Assembly (NCBI GenBank): GCA_039111635.1
Contig: JBCAQO010000002.1
Span: 3,720,001 to 3,784,000, forward strand
DNA from: Heterobasidion occidentale
Taxonomy: Eukaryota > Basidiomycota > Agaricomycetes > Russulales > Bondarzewiaceae
Length of the DNA stretch: 64,000 bases
Direction of reading: 5' to 3'
Below the pieces are notes generated by a model, which was not told where the DNA came from, searched no databases, and saw only the letters and a program-made list of their open reading frames with translations. Shown here piece after piece: positions 52,601 to 62,814 of the stretch. The first letter of the stretch is position 1. Each line of letters begins with the position of its first letter. The position numbers and the translations under genes are program-made.

Positions 52601-54437
52601 AGTCACAGCTCTATGCTATTTTTACCGTCTGGATGAGACGGCAAACATGTATCAGTTTTGGGATGAAGAGAGGGTGAAGACGAACAAACCTTGGCATACA
52701 ACGAATCGACGACCTTGCTGACCTGCTCTAGCGTATCGATTGCGGCACCATAGGTATTCTGTGCCAAAGACATATTTTCAAGTATGGTAAGGTAGAGAAT
52801 AAACATGTCAGAATCAAACAACTCACATCCGCTTCTGGTTCATCAAACACAAGCAAGCACCCACGGCCCTGATCAAGCACACCATGGAATACTTTGTCCA
52901 AGATCATCTGTGATAGCCTGATTGACCGGGCAGCCGGGCATGAAACACCAGTAGTGTAAGAGGGATAGAATGAAAACGTACTTTGCCTCAACTGCCTGTC
53001 GACCTTGGCCGACCTGCTGCGCGACATATTCAACTTCAACAACGGAGTAAGGCTCTACGATTCGCAACAGGTTTTGTTCTAGAAGGGTATCATAGAGAGC
53101 CGCCAGATGCGAACGGATCGTCGGATCGGAAGAAAGTTCTGTCATGGGCGGTTAATCAAGTCAGCCAATAGTGTCTTTTTGACGCCTACCTTCCCGATAG
53201 TCACGCAGCGCCTTCTCGAAATCCGCAAGGTTGCGATTCTGATGTGCGCGTGCAACCGCTCGCATACTCTCAACATCACGTAGCTGGGCGTATTTGAGGG
53301 CAAATTTGACAGAAAGAAGAGAGGTGACATCCTCAGGCTGATTACTGTATGTCAAGTGGGGCCCGCTGAAAAGTCGTAGTGAAGAACTGACCAAGTTCAG
53401 CATTACTTTGCAAAGGAGCATGTACTTCAGTGCGCCAAGGGCCGAAGGGTCATCCTGGGCGCTCAAGTTCTCGAATGTTTCAAAGAAATATGAGTACGCA
53501 GTGGTGTAGTCGTGATCCTCAGCGTGGAGAATACCGGAATGAAGGTCGAGAGCAGCTTGGAGGTGGGGTGGGCAGTAAATGGAATTGGCGGCAGTGCGAG
53601 CCGACGTGAGTGCGGCCTACACGATCAGGTTTATATGTCGATGCAGACGCACAAGAAATAGCTTACTTTGGCTTTGGGAAAGTTCCCAATGCCGCGATAT
53701 ACGCGTGATTCTAATAGGTGAACTTCTGTCAAGATCATCTTGTCGTCTAACCGCTTCAATTCTGTTAGGAGACTGTCGATGAGTGCGAGTGCGGCCTTGT
53801 ACTGCTGTATATCGAGTTGGCTTTTGACGTATAAACCACAAGAGTTTGAGTCAGTAGTGTCTATGATGCGGGTATACAGCATCCTTACAGGCTGGCAAGG
53901 CGCGTCTGAAGACTCTGTTTCAAAAAGATACGCTTCTCGTTCTTTGCCCACTCAATATTCTCATTAAGCACAGCTATTTGCGTTTGTTGGCTGTTGGGGA
54001 TGTGATTGAAGAAGTCGAGCAGGGTGCGGACTGGTATCATCCCGCAATTGGCCAGACGCGAGGTAATTGAGCATCTAGATGGTTATGGGACACGAACTAC
54101 ACGCACTCAGTTTGGCGGTTTTCGCCTTGGCAGTCGATGACATGAACGAGCGGGATAGTGTGATGACTTCGGCCAAGCCTGCTGCATTCCTAGGAAAGCC
54201 TTGTGAGAAAAGCAGCAATGAAGGCGTAGATACGTACTGGTTGTCGCGGTAAAGTTCTCCAAGCTTCACCAATGCAGTCTCCTGGTCTCGCAAAGACTGA
54301 TCTCGTTCCTCCGATACATGGTTGGAAGCGGTGGTGGCAGCTGCACCAAGAATATCTTTGTATATTGCCTCTGCGCGCTTCGAGTCCGTCGATGCAGCCG
54401 ACTGCGCTTCTTCCAAAAGCTGTTGGGTGGTAGACAT
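52601..54437 (-). CDS. RPN6: 26S proteasome lid subunit Rpn6 (428 aa)
   Basis: Predicted exons: 54437-54238, 54189-54107, 54030-53889, 53820-53667, 53616-53392, 53337-53190, 53138-52982, 52917-52827, 52758-52690 and 52618-52601 (1,287 nt, frame intact). N-terminal helical repeats include L-L-D-F-F-N and N-E-N-I-E-W-A. A PCI domain carries Y-M-L-L-C-K, K-Y-A-x-L, A-L-x-D-Y-R and [18 protein letters not shown]. The C-terminal helix ends V-D-S-L-Y-A-K. The length matches human PSMD11 (422 aa). Rpn6 clamps lid to base and core of the proteasome. It shares its promoter with RPN7. Confidence 0.92.
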
Positions 54438-54584
54438 GGCGGGGAAAGAAAGAGATGAGAGGGATTGGATGTGCGACTGTGAGTGGACGTGAATAGCGAA
54501 GGTGACGCGTCGGAGACTTGATCGGGTTAGGGTCCAAACACACACTGACGCGTCGCGTCAAGACCGCTCGCAACGTCGACCACC
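54438..54584. promoter_or_regulatory. 147-bp bidirectional promoter of RPN6 and RPN7
   Basis: The two start codons are 147 bp apart. The spacer holds two exact copies of TGACGCGTC (54503-54511 and 54546-54554), each with the palindrome ACGCGT. In yeast ACGCGT is the MCB site bound by Mbp1-Swi6. No yeast-type Rpn4 site (GGTGGCAAA) is seen. Confidence 0.75.
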
Positions 54585-55986
54585 ATGGCCGAGGAAATAG
54601 TTCTCCCCATCCCAAACCTGACCCTCCCACAAGAACACTATGTTCTCTTACAGCCTCCTTTGTCTAACCTCCACGAACAATCCCGACGTACCCTCTTGGA
54701 AGGCATACAGGCCGACCAAATGGCACCCTACTACCGCCTCGTCGCGGCCACCAACGCATTGCCCCTAGACCAGTCTCTCCTCGACAAGATGGAGAAGGAA
54801 AATCTAGAGGAGCTTGAACGGCTAGACAAGAGATTGAAGGAAGCTGAAGAGATTGAAGGCGAGAGCGAGATTGGGGACGCGCTGCGAGCAAGAGCAAGCT
54901 ACTTGACGAGAATCGGGGAAAAGGTGAGTCGTTTCTGACACTAGTAGAACAGTACTGAGTGTAATATACCTTATGGTCTAGGATAAAGCCGTTGAGGCGC
55001 AGCTACTCGCTTTCGAGAAGACGCCAGGAGTCGGGTCACGAATCGATATCACGCTGACCCTCATTCGCATCGGGTTCTTCTTCGGCGACAACCAGCTCAT
55101 TACCACTTATCTCTCGAAAGCAGAAGAACTGATTGAAAAGGGGGGATTGGGACCGCCTCAATCGTCTCAAAGTCTACCGCGGCCTTCATCTTCTATCCAT
55201 CCGCCAATTCAAGCCCGCAAGTGACTTTTTCATAGACGCACTTTCCACATTCACCGCGACCGAGCTGCTTTCCTACAATGACTTTGTCGCATTGACTGTC
55301 ATTGCGGGGGCCCTCACCCTCAATCGGGTCGATCTCAAGAAGAAGGTGCGTTCAAAGGCGATCGCCATTCAGTACAGTCTTCCATAATTTCCCCGCAGAT
55401 CATTGCAGCGCCAGAGGTTAATCAGGTTCTCCCCGAGTTGCCAACATTAGCGGACTTAACCAAAAATCTGTACGACTGCCATTATGATAAGTTCTTTGTT
55501 GCTCTTGGTGCGTTCAAAATTCAAGGCTCGCGCTGCATGTCTATATACGAACAGCCTCTCAACTTCTGACAATCTTGCAGCCACTCTTGAGCAAACACAT
55601 CTCATTCCATCCCGCCTCCTCGCACCACATACACGTTTCTATGTCCGAGAAATGCGCATTCTGGCATATACCCAACTCCTTGAATCCTATCGTTCCCTCA
55701 CGCTCGAGAGCCTCAGTGCTGCGTTCGGTGTCAGCGTCGACTTCGTAGACAAGTAAGTCTATCACCTAACTTCCTTCCTCTGGATGCTTCCTTACGCACT
55801 GTCTCGTGTTGTAGCGAGCTTTCACGGTTTATTGCCTCTGGGCGATTGCATGCGACGATCGACAAAGTGCACGGTGTTGTTGAAACAAACCGGCCTGCGA
55901 TCAAGAGCGCGCAGTGCGACACTGTCGTGCGCAAAGGGGATATCTTGCTCAACAACGTCCAGCGGCTGAGCAAAGTTTTGTATTAG
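54585..55986 (+). CDS. RPN7: 26S proteasome lid subunit Rpn7 (about 385 aa) with an apparent frameshift
   Basis: Predicted exons: 54585-54923, 54982-55345, 55399-55507, 55581-55752 and 55815-55986. Blocks known from PSMD6 are present: [23 protein letters not shown], the PCI stretch [31 protein letters not shown] and the end L-S-K-V-L-Y. In exon 2 the frame breaks at a run of six Gs (55140-55145): E-K-G upstream and D-W-D downstream are out of register, needing one G less or two more. As Rpn7 is essential, an assembly error in the homopolymer or a dead allele of one nucleus is likelier than true loss. The downstream exons are intact. Confidence 0.87.
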
Positions 55987-56216
55987 CTTCATCACCATGT
56001 CATTGTCAATGTAGCATATTTCTATTGGTATCGTGTGTCGGACGATGATCGATTCTACCCCAGCCCTACGAGAGCTTCCAGCAAAGTTCATATTTGTAGG
56101 CGCCTCGACCAAGATGATTGCAGGGCCAGATGTCTAATAATCTTCGTGGGACTTGTCTGATGTTGGATGTGTAAGCCCATACGCATTGCTATGCACAAGC
56201 GGGGTGCTGCAGACTA
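55987..56216. other. 3' flank of RPN7
   Basis: 3' UTR and spacer, ending at the TA target site of the MITE. Confidence 0.5.
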
Positions 56217-56609
56217 CAGTGACTTGCATATCATTCTGCAGGTCAAGCCTCATAGTTTTTGTTTGTAGTAGCCAAACAGTCACGGCCAGTCACATATGAT
56301 GTCAGCAGGCGCGCTCGTTGCTAGTTCGTTGCTCCACTAGATTTTGCGCTGTCCAGCACCAAGGATGGTCATGGAGACCTCAGTATTTTCTTGGAGGGTC
56401 AGATTTCTACCAATTAGCGAGCGTTATGGCGGAACAGTCGAGGGAATAGGTCAATGTTGGCGCGCAGAGCAGAGCGCGGGCAGATGGATGTTCAAAAGAA
56501 GCACGGGCAGTTCGGGGTGACAGCACGATGGGCGTCGAATGTCACGTATTTGGTTAAGACAAACAAAGACTACAGAACACCGACCTGCAGAATGATATGC
56601 AAGTCACTG
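56217..56609. mobile_element. 393-bp MITE of the Tc1/mariner type
   Basis: Perfect 28-bp terminal inverted repeats (56217-56244 and 56582-56609) begin CAGTGACTTGCATATC. Similarity between the arms continues imperfectly for about 40 bp more. Both ends are flanked by TA. CAGT ends with TA duplication are typical of Tc1/mariner/pogo. There is no transposase ORF, so it must be mobilised in trans. Confidence 0.85.
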
Positions 56610-57113
56610 TAACGTGCTGCACGGGAGCCAATACGATCATCTGACATTGTATGAGTTTTGATTAGGACTGGAAAATTATGTCCAGACTGCACCGCCTTCC
56701 AATTAGTCTGCTGCGCCCCTTGATCCCATCCATCCATAAATAGAGGGCGACAGTGGAAAATTGTGGCGCTGGGCCGGCGGCTCACGTCGCGTGTCTTCGC
56801 TTATGCTCGCGTGGGCCACGTAAGAAACCACGCGAGACCACTGTCCCATAGGCTTCGGGACGCGAAACGGAGCGTGTCGGAGCTCGAAATGGAGTTGGTC
56901 AGCGCGCGCGTGCCCGGGGCTGCTGCGAGCCTTGCGATATAGCTGATCTCTGCCATCAACCATCATCATCTCTGTCCCAGACCCTCATCTGTGCTCTCCT
57001 CTGCTTTATTCCTCACTGGCTTTTCTCTCAAACTCTACTCTGCTCTACTGGGTGTCTCTGAGCACGGATTCTGCTTAGAAAAAGCCTACAGGGTGTGAAG
57101 TCTACCAGCACGG
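56610..57113. other. spacer between MITE and element F
   Basis: No gene is supported. CT-rich stretches occur around 56960-57040. Confidence 0.5.
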
Positions 57114-57733
57114 TGTTATGACTTGACCGATCGGGGCCCTTCGCGGCCGGTCTAACCGATGGATCAAGCATCACATGCTAGGCGGCTCCACTACGGAGCG
57201 TACACCAAGGTATTCGGCATGTCCTTAGGAGCCGACAAGACCGATGGTTCTTCAAGACATCGGTAAAGGCTATATTGGAGGGACACGAGGCTCACAGAGT
57301 TCACACAGTGACAAAGAGACGTATTCACATGCCATGGGTTTAGGGCTTATGGGTAAGCACCTCGTCGCACCATGATGGATCAGTGCGACTGGAGAAGTAC
57401 AAGAGTAGGCGCCGATGGGAAAGACGGCGGCCACAGCTCTCCTAGGATGGAAACCTGGAGAAGCACACGGACTCTTACCCTATACCTATACAGTATATAA
57501 GGCCCATAGAATAGGCTGAGGATCTTCAGTCTATTCTCTTTCGTTCATTCGTATCTTCGAATACGAAGCTCTTCGTTCCCCCTGTATCTACGCATACAGG
57601 ACTCTTAGAGCCAATCACTATCCCTCCTGTATCAATGTCTGATACAGTCGAGACTCCGTCCACCACTCAGTCCATCGTGCGACCTAGGGAAGAACCTGTT
57701 ACTCTTGGGTTACTGAACGAGCAGTTCGTAACA
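57114..57733 (+). repeat. 5' LTR of element F
   Basis: A 620-bp LTR with TGTTA...TAACA ends. TATATAA lies at 57494-57500. The last 25 bp fold on themselves (GTTAC.GAAC / GTTC.GTAAC). Confidence 0.85.
57494..57537 (+). promoter_or_regulatory. TATA box and inferred transcript start of element F
   Basis: TATATAA at 57494-57500 and, 34 bp after its first base, AGTCTATTCT (57528-57537). The latter is the complement of the primer site and so probably marks the 5' end of the RNA. Confidence 0.7.
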
Positions 57734-57742
57734 CTAGAATAG
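57635..57742 (+). CDS. short U5 ORF of element F, in frame with gag and ending in the primer site
   Basis: The only ATG of the 677-nt leader (57635) opens 35 codons that end at the TAG at 57740-57742, inside the primer binding site. The same frame then stays open for 154 codons up to the gag ATG at 58205. Readthrough of this one stop would produce an extended Gag. No domain is recognised. Confidence 0.4.
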   Translation: MSDTVETPSTTQSIVRPREEPVTLGLLNEQFVTLE

Positions 57743-57745
57743 ACT
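57736..57745 (+). promoter_or_regulatory. self-primer binding site of element F
   Basis: AGAATAGACT lies two bases after the LTR and is the exact complement of AGTCTATTCT at 57528-57537. The sequence differs fully from the A/B site, but the design and the CT spacer are the same. Confidence 0.75.
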
Positions 57746-58204
57746 CGCTTTTGCCCCTACCTTGCACCACACTCTGCTTGCTGCCACACTCTTTCTCACA
57801 ACCCTCATCGGTGGCATAGACCCCCACCGAAGAGAGTTACTTCACACACCCTGGAGCAAGACCTAGGCCTAGGATTTCCACCAGGCACTAGACGAACCCA
57901 TAACCAACTTCGACAGAACAATCGTCCTATCCATCAAAGAGAAAATCGCTGGTATTACTCCGACACCAATCGGCCAGCACCCCCAAACTTTGATAACTGC
58001 TCGTACCGAGAAGGACAATACTTCTTCACAAGAGAAGACGGAACAGAAGCTGAGTGGGCTTGGGACGAAACAGCAGAAGACTGGGTAGAGCCACCCCAGT
58101 ACAGGAACCCCGAACCGGAAATCCCGGACACATCGGAGGAAGAAGAAGGAACATCCGAGTCCGAATCCTCGGATATTCAAACACCGATCAACACCCGAAA
58201 CATT

Positions 58205-58687
58205 ATGTCAAACCCTACAGACCCCCCCGTCTCATCGGGAAGGGGCAAGCTCAAGCTCCCTGATAACTTCGAAGGGGACCGAACACAATCACAGAAATTC
58301 ATCATGAATTGCCTCCTCCTTTTCACAGCAGAACCAGACCGATACAAGACGGATTCAGACAAAGTTTCCCTCGCCCTCTCGTGCATGAGATATGGGACGG
58401 CCGGCGTATGGGCAGAGAGCTTCCTAAAGAAGACAGTGGGGGCGACCCCGCCCAAGACCGTAGGAACTTGGGACGACTTCCTTGTCAGGTTTAAACTCCA
58501 GTTCAAGGAAACGAACCTTACGGACAAGGCCCGAAGCGCCCTCATGTCTTTCTCGCAGGGGAAGATGACGGTGGATGAATATTCAAACCAATTCATCCTT
58601 ATCGCCGCCGACGCCGACATCACCGATAGGGAAATTCGTCAAAGAGCACCTTTCCAGAGGAACAATACGTCGGTCAACAGCACATAG
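58205..58687 (+). pseudogene. Gag of element F, N-terminal part, deleted
   Basis: From the ATG at 58205 a capsid-type region includes L-P-D-N-F-E-G-D-R, V-S-L-A-L-S-C-M-R-Y-G-T-A-G-V-W-A and W-D-D-F-L-V-R-F, ending near T-D-R-E-I. The zinc knuckle, protease and first RT block are missing; pol sequence joins near 58630-58640 in another frame, after which this ORF ends by chance. Upstream the frame is open without ATG to 57743, with an acidic Ser/Glu-rich stretch just before the start. Confidence 0.82.
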
Positions 58688-61379
58688 CGCGGCCTCTTTC
58701 TTTTTCATAGGCAAAAAAGATGGGAAGCTCCGTCCGGTACAAGACTATCGCCACCTTAACGAACACACTATTCGAGATGTCACCCCCCTGCCATTGATCC
58801 AAGAACTATTGGATATCATTAAGGGCGCAACGGTGTTCTCAAAGCTCGACGTTCGGTGGGGATATAACAACGTGCGCATCAAGAAAGGAGACGAGTCCAA
58901 GGCGGCCTTCGTCACACCCTTGGGACTTTTCGAACCCACGGTGATGTTCTTTGGGCTCTGTAACTCCCCAGGAACCTTCCAAGCCATGATGAACATGATC
59001 TTCCAAGAACTCATCCTGGCCCGGAAGATAACGGTATATATGGACGACATCCTCATCTTCACGAAAACCACAGCGGAACACATTGTGATTCTTCGGCGAG
59101 TCCTCCAAATCCTACGCGACAACGATCTCTACCTCAAACCAGAGAAGTGCGAGTTCCACAAGGAAAAGTTGAACTACCTTGGATACACGATCTCAAAGGA
59201 CCACGTCGCTATGGAAGACTCGAAGATTGAAGCTATCCAGGAATGGCCCACTCCTCGCACAGTTCGCGACATCCGCTCTTTCTTAGGCTTAGGGAACTTC
59301 TACCGACGATTCATTGATAAATTCTCTCTGATCGCTCGGCCCCTGCATGACCTCACAAAGAAGGATGTGAAATGGGATTGGACCACGGAGTGCCAACAGG
59401 CGTTTGATCGACTGAAGAAAACCTTCACCAGCCGACCCGTCCTGTTGTACCCTGACCCGATGCGCCCTTACCGGCTTGTTACCGACGCTTCCCTCGCAGC
59501 ATATGGTGCAGTCCTCTTACAGGAAGGACCTGATAATGACTGGCACCCTGTTGCATACCTCTCAGGATCGTTCTCTCCGGCCGAACGAAATTACGACGTG
59601 CATGATCGCGAACTCCTCGCCATCATCAAAGCACTAGAACACTTTAAAACAGCGCGCGACCTGTCAAGGCGACAAGCGCGCTGGAGTCTGTTTTTGTCCC
59701 GATTTGACTTCCAGCTCAGTTACAAAGCTGGAACTACTAATCATGCGGATGCTCTGTCCAGGCGTCCAGACCTTAGTGAGGGGGTGGAATCTGATAACAA
59801 GGCACAGACTCTACTCCCGTCCAGACTTTTCACCGAGTCCAGCGAAACTCTAGTAGAGCCAAGCGAAGGCATACACGTCAAAGCAACGGAACTCGTATCC
59901 TCGGACATCCTCTCCCTTATTCGACACTCGCGCTCGGAACACGATTTGCTGGTTGATGTCGCCCTCAAGAAACTGCTGGAAAAAGGTCCAAACACAATGA
60001 AGGGCGACCTAGGAAAATGGACACATGAAGAGGGCATCACAAGGCGCAACGGTTACATATGCGTCCCAAAGGACGACCTCCTTCGACGAATGATTGTCAA
60101 AACGCACCATGATACTATGGCTACAGGACACCCGGGCCGAGCAAAGACCTTAGAATTGGTCCAACGCCATTACTGGTGGTCAAGCATGACCAAATTCGTA
60201 CACGCGTATGTGGACGGATGTGCAGTCTGCCAATCTACCAAGAACCTTCCCCATAGGACCCATCCACCGATCCAACCGTTGGAAACCACAAACGCCCCTT
60301 GGCGCTTTATCTCCACCGACTTCGTAACAGACCTCCCAGAAAGCAGAGGCTACGACTCGATCAACGTGGTAGTCGATCAGGGTCTGTCAAAAGGAATAGT
60401 CATAACTCCGTGCAAGAAGACAATCACGGCCGAAGAAACCACGACGCTCTTCCAGGACAATGTGTTCAAACGATATGGTTTGCCAACCAAAGTGGTGTCC
60501 GATAGAGGTCCTCAATTTGCTGCAAAGTTCACAAGGGAACTATGGAAAGGAATGGGAATCACCCCTGCCCTCAGCACGGCCTATCACCCCCAAACGGACG
60601 GAGAAACAGAACGGGTAAACCAAGAGATCGAGCAATTCCTGCGAGTTTTCTGCAACTACCATCAAGATAACTGGGTAGACTTGATCCCCTTCGCAGAATT
60701 CTCCCACAACACCCGAAGACACTCCGCCACTGGGAAGTCGCCGTTTGAAGTCCTTTACGGGTTCAACCCACCATATTCGGTCGACTCAGCTCTGGAGACC
60801 AAGGTGCCCGCAGTAACTGAACGTTTGCGACTAATCAAAGAAGTCCAAGAGGATGCGGCCGCAAGTCTACAAATAGCAGCGCAGCACGCCAAGGACCGGG
60901 ACCTACACAGGAAACTTCCGCAATGGGAAGTAGGAACCCAAGTTTGGTTAGAAGGAACCCATATTCGGACGACTCATCCGAAATTCAAGCTGGCACCTAG
61001 ACGCTATGGCCCCTTTTCAGTGACTGAAAGAATCGGTCCTCTGGCTTATCGGTTGGAAATACCCGAAACATGGAAGATACACCCGGTGTTTCACGCCTCC
61101 ATACTCACGGAATATCATGAGACAGAGGCCCACGGAAGGAACTTCCCCAGACCTGCCCCAGAGATCTTGAATGAAGAAGAACACTACGAAGTGGAGGCCA
61201 TTCTAGATTCAAGACGCCAGGGACGAGGGACCAAGTACCTTGTCAAGTGGGTCGGATACTCCGAGGCCGATAACACTTGGGAACCCTTTGCCCTCCTCAA
61301 AGATACGGCCGACGAGGCGCTTCGTGAATTTCACGAAAGCTACCCAGACAAGCCCCGACCAGCGGCGATTAGGCTTTAG
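58630..61379 (+). CDS. Pol of element F: RT, RNase H, integrase, chromodomain (long open frame, internally deleted)
   Basis: One frame stays open for about 915 codons. RT shows K-K-D-G-K-L-R-P-V-Q-D-Y, S-K-L-D-V-R-W-G-Y-N-N and V-Y-M-D-D-I-L. In RNase H, A-L-E-H-F is followed at once by K-T-A-R-D-L-S-R-R-Q (near 59640). About 24 residues including the usual T-D-H-K-N-L block are therefore deleted without changing frame. The integrase has an HHCC finger (H-H-D-T-M ... C-A-V-C-Q), D in T-D-F-V-T-D-L, D in S-D-R-G-P-Q-F and E in E-T-E-R-V-N-Q. The chromodomain has L-V-K-W-V-G-Y-S-E-A-D-N-T-W-E. Protease and the start of RT are missing, so it is probably non-autonomous. Confidence 0.9.
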
Positions 61380-61437
61380 AAAAGATATAAAAAGGGAGGC
61401 ATTCCCCCTCTTTCAAAGCAAGAATCCTCCCCAACAC

Positions 61438-62814
61438 ATGTCCAACCACTCCTCCCTGGAATACTCCCCTGGACGTGCCATGCTCATCGATGACGGAACT
61501 ACCTCCTCCCCTTCAAGAAACCCCTCGCCAGACATCATTCTGGCCGTGGCCAACCCCGACACTGGACGCCCTAGCCGAAGCAGCCGCCCAACGACACCAG
61601 GAGGAACTCCTGTACAAATCAGTGTCCACCAAACCGCGCTCACCGTCGAAGATCGAACGAATCCCCGAGCCTCACCACGGTTTGAGAGAGCTCATGACGA
61701 GCACGATGAAAGACGTCAAGCAGAAGGAAGGCATGCTCCGTCAACGCCTCCGCGACCGACGACAGCGTTGGCTCAAGGAGACGCAAGACAGGAGGCGAGA
61801 GGCGGAAGAAGACCAGGAAACCCTTCGAACCTGGCATCGCCTACAACTGTTGAGGCAGGTATACAAGAACCAGCAACGGCTGGTACATCAGCTGCCAGGA
61901 CCAGAGGACCCCCTACCAGTAGTCGAGATCTGCACCCCGGAGAGTTGGAAGGGCTAGGAGACGCACTACTCCAGCGCACCACCATCTCCGCGGTAATTCA
62001 GATGGCCACAGCGCTGGCCTTACAAAGGCTCGCTAACTTCTTCGCAGGACAACCAGGAAGCGAGAGCGACGACATACCCCGACGCCTCGCTGACGCGAGC
62101 GACCAGGTCAGGCTTCTGGCCTATGCAGATGATCACAGGGCCGCCTCCTGGTATGCCCGAGGAAATAATGGGGCTTACGCCCTACTCATTCATCCGGACG
62201 AGTTCTCCTCCTTCATCAATCTGGAGCTCTTACCCGCCCTCATCTCGCGCACCGACACAGGACATTCAAGTCACGCCCGTCCCGTTCGGACTGACCCATT
62301 CCGCGTCCAACCATGGAGCGAAGCTAGCAGAGCGGTACCGGCTACAAGCAGTCGAGACGCGACCACCCAGACCGAATACGTCTGGGCTACGGTCCAACGA
62401 CAGGCCCGAAGAGACCGAGAGGCCCTTCCTCCCATATCGGCAGGACAATCCACCGGGCAGGACGCAGGAGGCAGCAATGAGGAGCATCCTCCAAGGTACA
62501 GGAGGAATGAGGGACGAGGGAGCCAGAGAACAAGGGCAACCCTCCAGCCCAGGCGAAGCAGTCCTAGAAGAACTCGACCAAGAGATTCGCCGACTTCAAA
62601 CCGTCCTCGAGATAATCGAGCTGAAGGAGCACATCCGCACATTGGTAGAAGAGCTCCAATCCGCCAGCGCCCGACTCAGCGAACTACTTCCTGGACTCGA
62701 GCGGAACTAGACGCCTGGGACGAGGTCGAAGGCGATAACTACGACGACACCGACCCCTACTACAGACCAGACGAAGGGTACGGAGATTATGGAGACATTG
62801 GCGGAGGATACTAA
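61438..62814 (+). CDS. post-pol ORF of element F (about 458 codons), overlapped by two other open frames
   Basis: After the pol stop an ORF from the ATG at 61438 runs to 62814 and ends in a Tyr/Asp/Gly-rich tail. In a second frame, 61475-61957 encodes a strongly charged coiled coil (K-Q-K-E-G-M-L-R-Q-R-L-R-D-R-R-Q-R-W) and 62123-62710 another helix (E-E-L-D-Q-E-I-R-R-L-Q-T-V). The most protein-like segments alternate between the two frames, so either the ORF has decayed by a few indels or both frames code. It resembles no known retrotransposon protein. Elements C and A also carry ORFs at this place. Confidence 0.5.
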   Translation: MSNHSSLEYSPGRAMLIDDGTTSSPSRNPSPDIILAVANPDTGRPSRSSRPTTPGGTPVQISVHQTALTVEDRTNPRASPRFERAHDEHDERRQAEGRHAPSTPPRPTTALAQGDARQEARGGRRPGNPSNLASPTTVEAGIQEPATAGTSAARTRGPPTSSRDLHPGELEGLGDALLQRTTISAVIQMATALALQRLANFFAGQPGSESDDIPRRLADASDQVRLLAYADDHRAASWYARGNNGAYALLIHPDEFSSFINLELLPALISRTDTGHSSHARPVRTDPFRVQPWSEASRAVPATSSRDATTQTEYVWATVQRQARRDREALPPISAGQSTGQDAGGSNEEHPPRYRRNEGRGSQRTRATLQPRRSSPRRTRPRDSPTSNRPRDNRAEGAHPHIGRRAPIRQRPTQRTTSWTRAELDAWDEVEGDNYDDTDPYYRPDEGYGDYGDIGGGY

